Below, piece after piece: positions 1 to 9,895 of a DNA stretch of 64,000 nucleotides (its first letter is position 1; each line of letters begins with the position of its first letter). A program made the position numbers and the translations under genes. This DNA comes from Tubulanus polymorphus. Taxonomy: Eukaryota > Nemertea > Palaeonemertea > Tubulaniformes > Tubulanidae. The stretch is taken from NCBI RefSeq assembly GCF_964204645.1, contig NC_134034.1, positions 3,132,072 through 3,196,071 on the forward strand. Direction: 5' to 3'. The notes under the pieces are model-generated. The model was not told the DNA's origin and did not search any database. It was given only the letters and a program-made list of their open reading frames with translations.

Positions 1-3000
1 TAAATCGAATATTTTCAGATATTTGTTCATTCCGGCGACCAGCGTTTTCGGTTCGTGTTGAAACCAACAGAGGGAGTAAGTAGACTCGGCCGGACCTGCG
101 GGAGAAGAAGTTTCGAGAATTAATCACCACGTAAGCTGGTGACATCTGTTGACAAAATACGGAACTAATTCAGGTATCAATCAGCAGGACCCAGTACCAG
201 TCATGACTTCGAATGGTCTTAAATCTCAAGACTGGTCTAAAGTTGTATAACAGACAATCTAACAGTTAAATTGGCTATAGAACTAAGATTGTCTTAGACT
301 AGTCTTTAGTTTAGGCCACGACTGGCCGCACGCATATATCCCCGCGGGTGGACATTTTAAAAAATTTTCACATTGTCTCCAGCGCTTTCGAGTTTCAAGT
401 AATCAGCATTGACAAGGTTTCAAACGCAGAGGGAGGGTTAAATCGATACCTAGTTCGATGAAAGACCGCGTAATCGACGAGTCGTCCAAATGTCGTCTGT
501 CGGGCGTCATCATGTGACGCGACGCCGGCGACGAGTTCACGTCCCAGATTATAATCGAATTATCGGCTTTATGTTTCTCTAAAACTTCCGCCAACTGAAA
601 AAACCGAGAAAAAATGACGTCCGAAATTTTGGTATGAAAATCTGCTTTGGGACCATTCATTTATTACGTAAGCATAAAATTTGACTTTTTCAATCCCCCG
701 TCCCCCTCTGTACGCAAAATCGGCCATTTTTTTATAGGCCTATACAATAAGCATTACAGTACGCAATTGCACTGACCCCTCCCCTCTCCCCTAATGCGTA
801 CGTAATAAATAAATGATCCCTTTTTACACGAAATCACGCAATCGGAGCATACATTTCGAACTTACCAAGTTAGTGTCGATAGGATTCCAGGATAGGGCGT
901 GGCACGGGCGCTGGTGCCTGGGCACTGAAATCAAAAACAAAATTTCTAAAAACCGGGCTCACAGTGGTAAGGCCAATGCTAAAGTATACACTTTTCTTAT
1001 CATAAATGTAAGTAATCCTTATGTATGTTTGTAAGGCAACACTTTAGACGGCAGCCCTGGTCCTAATCCACAACATAAATCATCGAAGCCCAAAATATTT
1101 AGGCATTAATATTGGCACAAATGCGTAATTGTCCAAGAAACTCATTTCGGATACTGAAAGTCAAAAGTTAAAGAGTACTTTGTAAGCACTTTTGCATAAC
1201 AATTTTTGTGTAAGTGATCAAGCACTTTTTAGGGGCCTTAATGAATCTTTTAAAAGTTAACACTTTTAAAGCACTTTTCGAATTTTTGCGAAAGAGGGAA
1301 TTTGGTACCTAGGGTCAAATCAACTCATAGGGTTAGTGAACTTGATCCCATCTATGTAAAAGACAAGAAGCTGTTCGAACGCAAAGAGGTCTCTCTCTCT
1401 GTACTTACCGAATTCTTTTCCGATCAAATCGTCCGGGTCGGAATTTCCGGTTCCTTTTCCGAAACTAAAATTCAAACGTTCAAAGACGATTAAATCGCAT
1501 CTAGCTTGAAGTTCGAACGACGCACAATCGTTTTTCACGGTTTTATCAAATTCCTCGCGTTTTCCGGGAGAAAAATCGGTTCGCAAAGTTTTCCCTAATT
1601 TCCTGAATCGTGGTCGGCCGCTGCATTAAGGTCATTCCTAGCGTATATCATACCGGACATTATAGTTTTCTTTCCTATTTTACGACGGAAACAACTGTTT
1701 TTAAATACAGTTGGAGCTACCATAATCAGAACGGTCGCTTTACGCCCGTTTACAAATTCCCTAATTTTGCCATTGTTAAAACACGAAAATTCCCCGATTG
1801 AATATGTTAAATCTTGTGTTTTAAAATGTAACAATCAATTCACTTTTCGTGAATCGCGTATTGATAGAAACTTGTGGGGTCTATAGCATATTAGAATTCC
1901 CTGAGCTTTCCGGAAAGTTTTGCAAAATTTTGGGTTTTTCACCGGTTTTTTCCCTAAATTTTTCCGATTCCCGAGTTTTCGAAGGTTCACCGGGTCAGTG
2001 CGGCCGCCCGAGGGGGGGGGGATGACAGATAGCAAACAAACCTGGTTAACACGACTCTTCCGTTAGCCTGTCCGACCGCGATAAGATGATCGGGATTTCT
2101 CCGCGGACACCACGATATACACTACAAAAAAATACGATAAACGGCGATTACTTATCATCGAGGAGACCCCCGCCTACCGTGCTGCCCCCTAGTGATACAA
2201 ATAAGCAACGACGAGTATACACAACAATTTACAATACACGGGACATGTTTGAGAAGCCATACAGTATGTGCTGCCCCCTAGTGATGAGAATTCGAACGCT
2301 TACTTTCATGTATTGATGATTGGTGTTGCTGGATAGTAGACTGGCGTGAACACCATCGGCGATACGCATTCCTGCATATAACAGAGAGAAGAGACGGTTA
2401 AAATCATTCACTGGGAACATCCGAGAGAGGGAGGTGGGCAGGAGTGGATCCGGGGTGCTAGAGCAACCCCTTCGGGAAAATATCGTTTGTAAAGCGCATC
2501 GTATTCAGTTTTTTTAACGAGCCTTTGGATCTACCCATAGAGGATTAACTATTGCAGAAAATTTTTTTTCGGAAAATTTCACCCCAGTGTGTCGGGCATG
2601 TACCGCTTGCATCTACACCGCGGTGCGGTGTATCATTAATTACTAATATTTCATTACCATGTTCGACAGGTGTGCCATCTTTCAATGAAGATAAAAACTA
2701 ATTACTAATTACATCAATACACCGCAGCGCGGTGTACTAGCAATAATCAATCACCGATTTATACACCGCACTGAAAGGGATAAGTTTTCACGAATGCACA
2801 ACTGTCCGTAGATGTTAAACTAATGTCACGGTGCCCGGGGGTGGGGGGGTTGGGTCGTCAAATGAATATAATGAACAATGAACCCGGTTCAGACATGAAA
2901 CAACTACTCACCTTGACCTTTCGCCGAACTGGTTTTCGTTCGTTCGACCTTGTACAAACTCAAGTCGGTGCCGAACGTGACGAATTTATCCTCGTGATTC

Positions 3001-3041
3001 GGAGACCAGACGATGTCCACTTTCGCCGAGCTGATCGCCAT
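1..3041 (-). CDS. MIOS: MIOS, GATOR2 complex WD40 subunit (N-terminal part, 7 exons, runs off left edge)
   Basis: MIOS is a subunit of GATOR2, which relays amino-acid status to mTORC1 at the lysosome. Seven minus-strand exons were rebuilt: 3041-2912, 2371-2304, 2121-2042, 1464-1409, 924-866, 594-450 and 95-1 (open at the window edge). Every junction is GT-AG and all phases agree, giving 211 residues of the N-terminal beta-propeller. Recognisable family segments are DIVWSPNHEDKFV after the start ATG, LIAVGQANGRVVLT, DLIGKEF, ALSWNPIDTN, EKHKADNSIIIWDV and LVAGMNKYLKIFDL, all in the order found in animal MIOS. The ATG at 3041 gives a short leader before the first blade, as in the family. The alternative Met before exon 6 (near 660) lies upstream of a clear TTTTTTCAG acceptor and is not used. 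The rest of the propeller and the C-terminal domains lie beyond position 1. Identity is secure; exon 1 is the least constrained. Confidence 0.9.
2614..2736. repeat. Foldback repeat in MIOS intron 1
   Basis: Two arms face each other. The left arm starts at 2614 with TACACCGCGGTGCGGTGTA and continues into ATTAATTACTAAT. The right arm ends at 2736 with its reverse complement, differing by one base in the GC-rich part. The GC-rich tip is itself a palindrome. No coding content. It looks like a small non-autonomous inverted-repeat element. Confidence 0.6.
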
Positions 3042-4330
3042 GTTGAACACCCCGAATCAGACTAGAAAAGAAAAACATACAAGGGTTCTCCATATGAATT
3101 TTGAAAGGGCTGCATTCATTGTTAAGCTTAGACATCGCGGCCGACCCCTAAAAATACCAAAACTTAGGCCTAAGCTTTTTTTGGTGTAATCTCCTTTTTT
3201 TCACATAAAACCAATATTTTCAAAGCAATCAACAGCACCGAGACAGAATGTTGACTCTGGAAGGGGTAGCGTATATTTCATAGGGCCAAGGGGGTGGCTG
3301 ATTTTCAGCACAGAGGTGGATGTTAAAATTAAAGGGGTGGCCGCTGCGTGGGAACACTGCACACACAGGCCCTTAGCGGTCTTACTGCAGTTTGGGTCAC
3401 CTATCCACTGGGTGGCGCTAGTGTTATTAAAGAATAGCGTTATGGTAAGGTTAGGTACATAACCATTAGGGACACCTAAACTGTAGTCATACCCAAAATT
3501 ATTATAATAGGGACTAGGCCCAGGGTGTCAAAATTTGGTAATTTATGTAGAAAAATAAAAACAACTTATGACGTCACGAGTCAAAGTGAATTTGTTGGAA
3601 AAGAGTTAAACGGTACGGTACGTCTGGTGGATTGCGCGCGGGCGAGGTGAGGCCACCACGGTACCAGACAGACACTACCACCACCGCAAGTCCGCAGTAC
3701 CGGCCGGTGTCACACGACGCGAGACGGGACGCAGTCAACATTTTTTCCTCCTCATTCCATAAATTCAGCAGACAAGTTTACGAAACTTACCCTAACACCC
3801 TGTTATAACACAACGAATCGATTGTCACTACTTATTTAAGGATATACCGAGTTGTTTGCTCTGATTCGGAGATTTATTGCTGTAATTTTGACATTTGGGT
3901 ACCGACGGCGGCCATTGAGAATATGCGTACAACACGGATTCGGACTAAATAAGCGGATCGGCGGCGTAGGTCCGAAAACAGTACGAAACGCCGGCGCCGC
4001 AGTAGTTTTCCCAGAGTCACCCGTGCGACCCAACGAAAACAGCACAATAAATCTGGACTCGAACCAATATTGATTTAGTAGAGCTTCCGTTATGTGGTTG
4101 TAAACTTTAGGAACTTAAAAAGCGATTCGTTAGTTATGGGTAAATTTCATGTTTCCAGTTAAATTAGGGGGTTCTCGTGCCGGCGATGGACGAGTAAGTT
4201 TGCATTATTCGAAAGTTTTGTGACCAAGAATAAGAAAAATAATCCTCCCACTCTGATCACCACTTAGATATAAATACCTTTCGGAACTTAGATGTATTAA
4301 AAATCCAACTTTAAATTTGGCTAAATTCAT
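3042..4330. other. Intergenic, upstream of MIOS
   Basis: No gene is supported here. The region presumably holds the MIOS promoter. A GC-richer stretch around 3620-3720 precedes the gene, but no TATA box is evident. Short ORFs at 3836-4073 overlap each other on both strands and show no domain. Confidence 0.5.
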
Positions 4331-4530
4331 CAAAATAGGTCTAGATGTATATAAATCCCCCCGGTAGTACATGTATTGTAAATATATGTATTGTAAATAG
4401 TAAGAAGTATATTATGTACATAAGTGTGAGACCAGTTAATTAAGTTTTGTAGCTTTTATTACCGTTTATGTAATTATTGTAAATACTGTTTATTCCTCCA
4501 TACACCATGGAAATGGTTGGAGTGTAATAA
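4331..4530 (+). mobile_element. LINE-type 3' end fragment
   Basis: The stretch ending TTCCTCCATACACCATGG-AAATGGTTGGAGTGTAATAAA is a 3'-terminal consensus repeated in inverse orientation near 5605-5645 and near 22045-22080. There it is followed by a (TAATCG)n-type tail. Non-LTR retrotransposons commonly end in such a short hairpin plus a microsatellite tail. No reverse transcriptase remains at this copy. Confidence 0.5.
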
Positions 4531-4537
4531 ATATTCG

Positions 4538-5175
4538 TATTCGGTGCAAATTCTGTTCGAAAAGTTACTCGCAGAAGGCTTCACTGAATCAGCATGTGAA
4601 AAAAAACTGATCGGTTTGAAAAAGTTTCGGAAACAGCAAAAGAGGGGAATACCGCCTCCGAGAAGGTCAATAGTGATTCAAAGATTGAATCAGATTCCGA
4701 CACTGAGGAGGGAACAGCAGGCGCGGATCCAGGACGTTATTTTAGGGGTAGCACAAAATCAAAAGGGCAGGCAATATTTTAAAAGGGCACTATCCCCTTC
4801 AGATGAAATTTCCAAGCAGTTGGAATTCTTTCCTCAAAATAAAAACATAGTAATAATTTTCGGGGGCACTTAGAAAATCTAGAGGGTAGCGCGTGCCGCG
4901 TGTGCTACCCCCTAGATCCGCGCCTGAACAGAATCTGACGGAGACTTTGAGGGAGAAGAAAGGAAATACGATAAGAAAGATGAAATACGACAACAACGCG
5001 ATACGTTCTGGTAAAATATGGATTTTTATTGAACATGAATGAATAATAAGAAAGATGAAATACGACAACACTACGCGATACGTTCTGGTAAAATATGGAT
5101 TTTTATTGAACATGTGAATAATAATCAATTGATGAAAGATTGCCACCAGGCAGCAGCAGCTTCATTACCAATGAC
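4538..5175 (+). pseudogene. Truncated copy of the 3' end of the 37-39 kb zinc-finger gene
   Basis: From 4538 the sequence parallels the last zinc finger, the acidic tail and the 3' end of the intact gene at about 38620-39215. The finger residues FRCKFCSK-YSQKASLNQHV are readable, but the frame then breaks and stops. The terminal stretch containing AAAGATGAAATACGACAA and AAAATATGGATTTTTAT is present twice in tandem (4971-5045 and 5046-5120, 75-bp period). A LINE 3' end abuts the left side and an inverted LINE end lies at about 5605-5690, so the copy may have been carried with these elements. No complete C2H2 finger array remains, so this is not a functional gene. Confidence 0.7.
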
Positions 5176-5579
5176 AGATGTAGATCATTCTGTGAGGAGT
5201 TGATCAAAAGTTTGCTACAAGCGGTGCAGAAATAGCTTATGGACAATATGGGTTACGGCAACGCAAGCGAGATTCGACCATTATCCGCCAGGTGACGCTA
5301 GTGTACAGTACGACACTGGATTTCAAACTCAATGAGGACTCGGTGCCACCAGCTATCCCTCTAGATGGCGTGCGTATCGGTGCACAATCTAGCTCATTTT
5401 CGATGAACTTTCATCTAGATTTCTAGCCTCCCTCAGCAGAAATTAAGACAAATCACTCCTCTTGATAAACTCAGATGATCTTTAGGTTCGGTGAACTTTT
5501 ACTGAAATCACCATTCAAAGAATTCGAGAAATTATGGATGGATTTTAATTGAAACTGAGAAGAAATCCTGGTATCGTTG

Positions 5580-5690
5580 TTGATTACGATTACGATTACG
5601 ATTTTATTTACACTCCAACCATTTCCATGGTATATGGAGGAAAACTATTACACATGTATATACAAATATTTACAAAACAACACTGAAGTG
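5580..5690 (-). mobile_element. LINE-type 3' end with (GATTAC)n tail, inverted
   Basis: Three GATTAC units at 5580-5600 are followed by TTTACACTCCAACCATTTCC and then ATACAAATATTTACAAAA. This is the reverse complement of the 4331-4530 end and nearly identical to the copy at 22005-22120. It reads as a non-LTR element inserted on the minus strand. Confidence 0.55.
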
Positions 5691-6224
5691 ATTAAAATAT
5701 AGAGTTTGAATGACTATATACACTAGCGAACCTGGTGGATCCTTCATTGCCACAAGTGGAATCCTCGATTGCCACAGTCGATCGTAGCGTCTTCTAGAAT
5801 CCAAAAAATCATTTCTCAAATTCTGCCGCATAGGCCTATGAACTCTTAAACAGATTAATCTAGATGCGTGATTTGCCTAATCGTTGGATCGAAAGACCGA
5901 AAACTGAGATCTAAGTTTGAAAATGAACTAATTTTGATCGAGTTCGTCCGATATCTCAGTGGCGCCATCTGACGGGATAGCTTGTGTGCCGGTATTAATT
6001 TGCATTTTCCAACAGTACACTCTAAATCTACTTCACTTTTGACCATTTTAGATGAAAACAAGGTTATCGTGATATTTTGACCATTTGTGACCTATTTGAT
6101 GAGCTCCGCCCTCGGCACGGGCCTGTTTAACCCAGTTCTAATGTAAGAGCTGTGGTGAAGATATTAATTTCGCCGGAAACATTGGGATTCGAACCTACCG
6201 GCAAAAAAAGGTGTAACGCGATTA
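5691..6224. other. Intergenic, no gene seen
   Basis: Nothing coding is supported. GGGATTCGAACCTACCGGC near 6184 is the reverse of a tRNA B-box-like sequence, a hint of a tRNA-derived SINE remnant. A similar hint (GGGATTCGAACC) recurs near 26402. Confidence 0.4.
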
Positions 6225-7340
6225 TTATATCGCCGTGTTTCGTTTAAATCGGTCTCGTATAAGTTTCAGAGCCGTCTTCCTGAACGTGTCATTTACAATA
6301 CAGTACAAGAAAAAATTAGACGTCGAATTCAACGGCGGAAAAAAAGCCCAGAAAATCGGATCGACATAGACGTGCCATTCGCGCGGTAAATCAGGAAGAC
6401 CCTTGAAACGAGCGCGCACGTAACGATGTAACGTGGATATTGAGCCGGGCGACTCGAATATCAGAAAAATGAAAACAACTGATATCGCCATTTTAGTAGC
6501 CTTAATATCGATATTTCTGTTCTTATCCTCGGCTCCGTGTGCGATTAAATCCTCTTTACGTTTCGCCTGGATTTGTCGCAGTTTTATTATCAAAACAATA
6601 TTGAAAATAACTAACAACGCAGTCGGTAGATACTCCTTAAAAGTTGGCCCGTAAACGGCGAAAAGTGACGAAGAAATATGCTTCAATAACTTCGAATCTC
6701 TTTTCTGGAGTTTCATTTGCTGACGGTTTGTGCAGACATCCAAAAAATATATGATTTTAATAGTTGCGAAATAAGGGCTATAAAGCAGTGCGAACATTAC
6801 GAAACCTATAGCGGTCAAGACTTTGATTCGAAATTTTGTAATATTTCGTTTAGCGAAAAAAGGAAATAAAATCGATATAGTTCGTTGTACGACGACGCCG
6901 ACGGTTATCCAGTTGCGTGTCAATTGTGACGCATAACGTGGCAAATGCGCTAAGACGTAAATCCAAGGCATATAATAAGGATGCGTACTTGCAAATATGA
7001 ATTCCCCTTGTATCAGCAACGCTAGTAAATAGCGCACTGGGCTTTGTATTCCACCCCATAGTAAGAACATCAAGTCCCAAAAAGCCAAACAGCGTAACAG
7101 ATAAAACGAAATGTGAGTTGCACTCTGTTTTTTTAGTGCGCTGATAACCAAAATGTTCAACAATATGCCGACTATCATGATCGAGAAGCCTCCAAAAAGA
7201 ACTAGCTTTATCCCGAAAGTTGAGGCGGATAATCTAACGCCACAATCATCGCGGTAATAAATTGAGCCAGAGACGGATGGCTCGGCTGGAGAATAGACTC
7301 TAACAACCTGCGTGTCGGAATCCGTTAAGTTTCCATCCAT
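6225..7340 (-). CDS. Rhodopsin-family GPCR, FMRFamide/peptide-receptor-like orphan
   Basis: Intronless 371-residue seven-transmembrane receptor of the plasma membrane. TM1 lies around residues 45-68 with the GILLNILVI motif. TM2 carries LAFWD in place of the usual LAxxD. A basic loop follows. TM3 ends in VVVQRTISILFPF, so the DRY triplet is replaced by QRT. TM6 contains FLIFESPG, and TM7 ends NSTSNFFLYCIVNDTFRKT in place of NPxxY. This NxxxNFFLY ending and the ISILFP after TM3 are typical of invertebrate FMRFamide-receptor-like peptide GPCRs. The N-terminus starts MDGNLTDS with an N-glycosylation site and no signal peptide, normal for the class. Ligand unknown. The substituted DRY and NPxxY suggest a divergent orphan. 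Confidence 0.85.
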   Translation of the reverse strand: MDGNLTDSDTQVVRVYSPAEPSVSGSIYYRDDCGVRLSASTFGIKLVLFGGFSIMIVGILLNILVISALKKQSATHISFYLLRCLAFWDLMFLLWGGIQSPVRYLLALLIQGEFIFASTHPYYMPWIYVLAHLPRYASQLTRNWITVGVVVQRTISILFPFFAKRNITKFRIKVLTAIGFVMFALLYSPYFATIKIIYFLDVCTNRQQMKLQKRDSKLLKHISSSLFAVYGPTFKEYLPTALLVIFNIVLIIKLRQIQAKRKEDLIAHGAEDKNRNIDIKATKMAISVVFIFLIFESPGSISTLHRYVRARFKGLPDLPREWHVYVDPIFWAFFPPLNSTSNFFLYCIVNDTFRKTALKLIRDRFKRNTAI

Positions 7341-8516
7341 TATTGGAGCGGATGATGCGCCGCAGTCTCCAGTCTACTCAATGCGAGGGGGTGTCTAGTG
7401 TCGACCTAACCCTAATTAGCGCTCATGTCGATATCAGTATCACAATACGCGTCACAGTTATTCTACAGTCCGAGAGTTCATATTTCTTACAGCGGAAACA
7501 TACTATGAAATTTAAGAGCGAATTTATGCCGCTAATTGTTGGTGCACAGGTATGCACAGGAGTGCAGTATATATAGAAAATATATATATACTGCATTAAA
7601 AAAAAAATATATGTATATATACTGCATTCCTGTACATCAGGATATTATCAGCCATCATTAGAACTAATAACTTTAGTCGATGACGTAAAGCTACGTCGAC
7701 ACAGGCGCGGATCCGGGATTTTTTCCAGGAGGGGGTTCATAAAAATGTTAATGTTAAACTGCCGATTAAAATCTCTAATAATAGGGGGCTATATAGCATT
7801 TTATTTTGCTAAACATAAGATGATATGCTTCCGATTATGTAGTACTGTCTGGTTATGTAGTACTGTGGCGGACTAGGCTTAACCGAGTCCGTATCCCTTG
7901 TTTAGTTTAGTCCGTATCCATATTTTTATGTAAACCTGTAAGACCGGAAGCGGTCTCTTACAATCGTGTGGCAGAATAAAGAAGCCTATTGTTCGTGTTC
8001 ATTGATGGAAATCGGTCCACAAAAAGAGACATCCCATCCACATTCGTGAATTGAAGTGACCAAAGAGATTCGTTACAGTACTGTCTGTTTTGGTAGCTGA
8101 GCGAGGGTGGGGCGTCACGACTCCTGAAACCCCTTCTGGATCCGCGCCTACACGACAACCACGTCTACACTACAACCACGTCTACACTACGTGCGCGTTC
8201 ACACTAGGTGCGCGTTAAACTCTGGTTTCAATGTACCCGTCTACACTAGAAAAAATGCAGTTTTACGCGAACGCGGGTTCAAGGCAGAGTTTTCCGCGAA
8301 ACCCGAATTTTAGAAACCCTTCTTGAAAAAGAAGGGTGCACTCCGCATTGAACCCGCGTTCTCATTTATTTCATCTAGCGGTGAGGAACAGCGTAAATAT
8401 TTTAATCTGCACTTCCGACAACTTAAATTCTTCCACCAGTATCGTTCTTAACTACATGTAGCTTAATTTACTAAACTCAGTTTGCCATTTTGTTTGCTGG
8501 TTTGCCTAAAATTTTC
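7341..8516. other. Intergenic, no gene seen
   Basis: An imperfect palindrome around 7560-7630 joins two copies of ATATATACTGCAT. Around 8150-8370 short direct repeats of CGTCTACACTAC and a GAAACCCTTCTTG/AAGAAGGG foldback suggest a decayed MITE. No ORF has a recognisable domain. Confidence 0.4.
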
Positions 8517-8855
8517 CATCCTCCCTCTGCAGGGACTCGAACCTGATGGCATCGCTACACTCAGCCACGGCACGAACCCCTGCATCAGTAGACCGGGTGC
8601 GCAGGTACATGCGCAGCTTCCCGAACGAAAACTGGCGGCACCAATCAGATTGCTCGTTGTATAATCGTTGAGGCAAATTTCAAGGAAGAACTATAAATGG
8701 GAAAACCCGGGATAAAATAAAACGGGATTTTTGATTGGCTAAAAATCACATCATCTGAACTGCGCATGTATCTGCGCACACGGTCGATTAAGGCAGGGTT
8801 TCGTGCCGTGGCAATCTCGATGCCATCAGGTTCGAATCCCTGCCGGGGGAGGATG
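8517..8855. mobile_element. tRNA-like foldback element, copy 1 (complete)
   Basis: A 339-bp element whose two ends are inverted copies of each other over roughly 100 bp. It starts CATCCTCCC and ends GGGGGAGGATG. The right end contains GGTTCGAATCCCTGCC, a Pol III B-box-like sequence, whose 3' half can pair with GGCAGGG upstream like a tRNA acceptor stem. The left end carries the inverse. Both flanks read AAAATTTTC, a possible 9-bp target duplication, although that sequence is nearly self-complementary. Related copies lie at 23514-23788 and 57318-57629. Confidence 0.65.
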
Positions 8856-9895
8856 AAAATTTTCAACAAAGTCTTTAGGCGTTACATATTATGCGATGAC
8901 TCATGTAGATGTAGTGTTTCTGCGATTTTTATTACCACCAGTTCCATATTTTTGTGGGCTAAGATCGCCACATTAAATGGTCCAGGTTCTGAGTAAAATA
9001 ACCAAGACCGCCGGAGAGGTGGACAACGACCATATTATGTTTGGTGACTAAGTAAACTCTGATTTATTTCTCTACTCAATACAGCATAAGTACATGCGGG
9101 GCTTACATAGGCGGGGTTACATGAACTGAGGGGAGTACGTTACTGGTAACTGACAGACACGTAACAATTCCCGACATTTTTTCTTTTTTCTTCATCTGTA
9201 ATTACTGTTGATAATGCCTTATTTCATTGCATGTTTATTTCCTATTACGTATATACTTGATTTTCTTTATCATAAATTTGTGATTGACCTTGTCATTTAT
9301 TTTGTTGGTTAATTTCGTTTTATCTATTTACTAATTTTATTGATTGATTGTCCCTAATAAACCCACCACACCTACCGGGAGCGAAACAGGGGGTTTGATT
9401 TTGAAATCGGAAATCGTATATACTTGTTTTTACTGCACATGAGTCAGCTACGAAAGGTGTTTTTATGTGTATGCTGCTTAAAGTTTGAATTTTGAATTGT
9501 TTATTTAAGTAAACCCGGAAAATACATACCGCAGCCGCTGCATTCTCCTGGGTGAAGAAGTAAAGTTGTAAATCAACGTATGATCATCTGAGAATCTTTA
9601 GGAATGCTTTCATCGGCATGCTAATGGGTCAATACATGTATCTAGAAACGGGCCCTGATTGTTACGGCCCTCTTTGGCAGTGGTTGAAATTCGCCTATAG
9701 AGTTACGAGACGCAAAAATAACAAACGCTAGGAGCGTTCAACCTATTCCTACTAAGCGGTTGACAGACTATATACGCCAAGTAGCTATGTGCTCTACTCA
9801 CGTGACCGATGCCATATAGGCTATAAGCCTAAACATGTTCTAGGCCTTGGTGAAATGGTATTGGATAAACAAACAACACAGCAAGCTCATGATCT
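8856..9895. other. Intergenic, no gene seen
   Basis: No ORF of substance. The stretch 9000-9180 (ending ACACGTAACAATTCCCGACA) has the look of a long-terminal-repeat fragment, but no second copy, primer-binding site or polyprotein is present, so it is not called. Confidence 0.35.

Noticed and set aside
403-660. Independent 85-aa gene starting MNGPKADFHTK
   Set aside because: The part before 594 is intron; the rest is a MIOS exon with proper splice sites.
8521-8856. Two tRNA genes facing each other
   Set aside because: No complete cloverleaf; three dispersed copies show it is a repeat element.
9000-9180. LTR fragment
   Set aside because: Only vague resemblance; no partner sequence.
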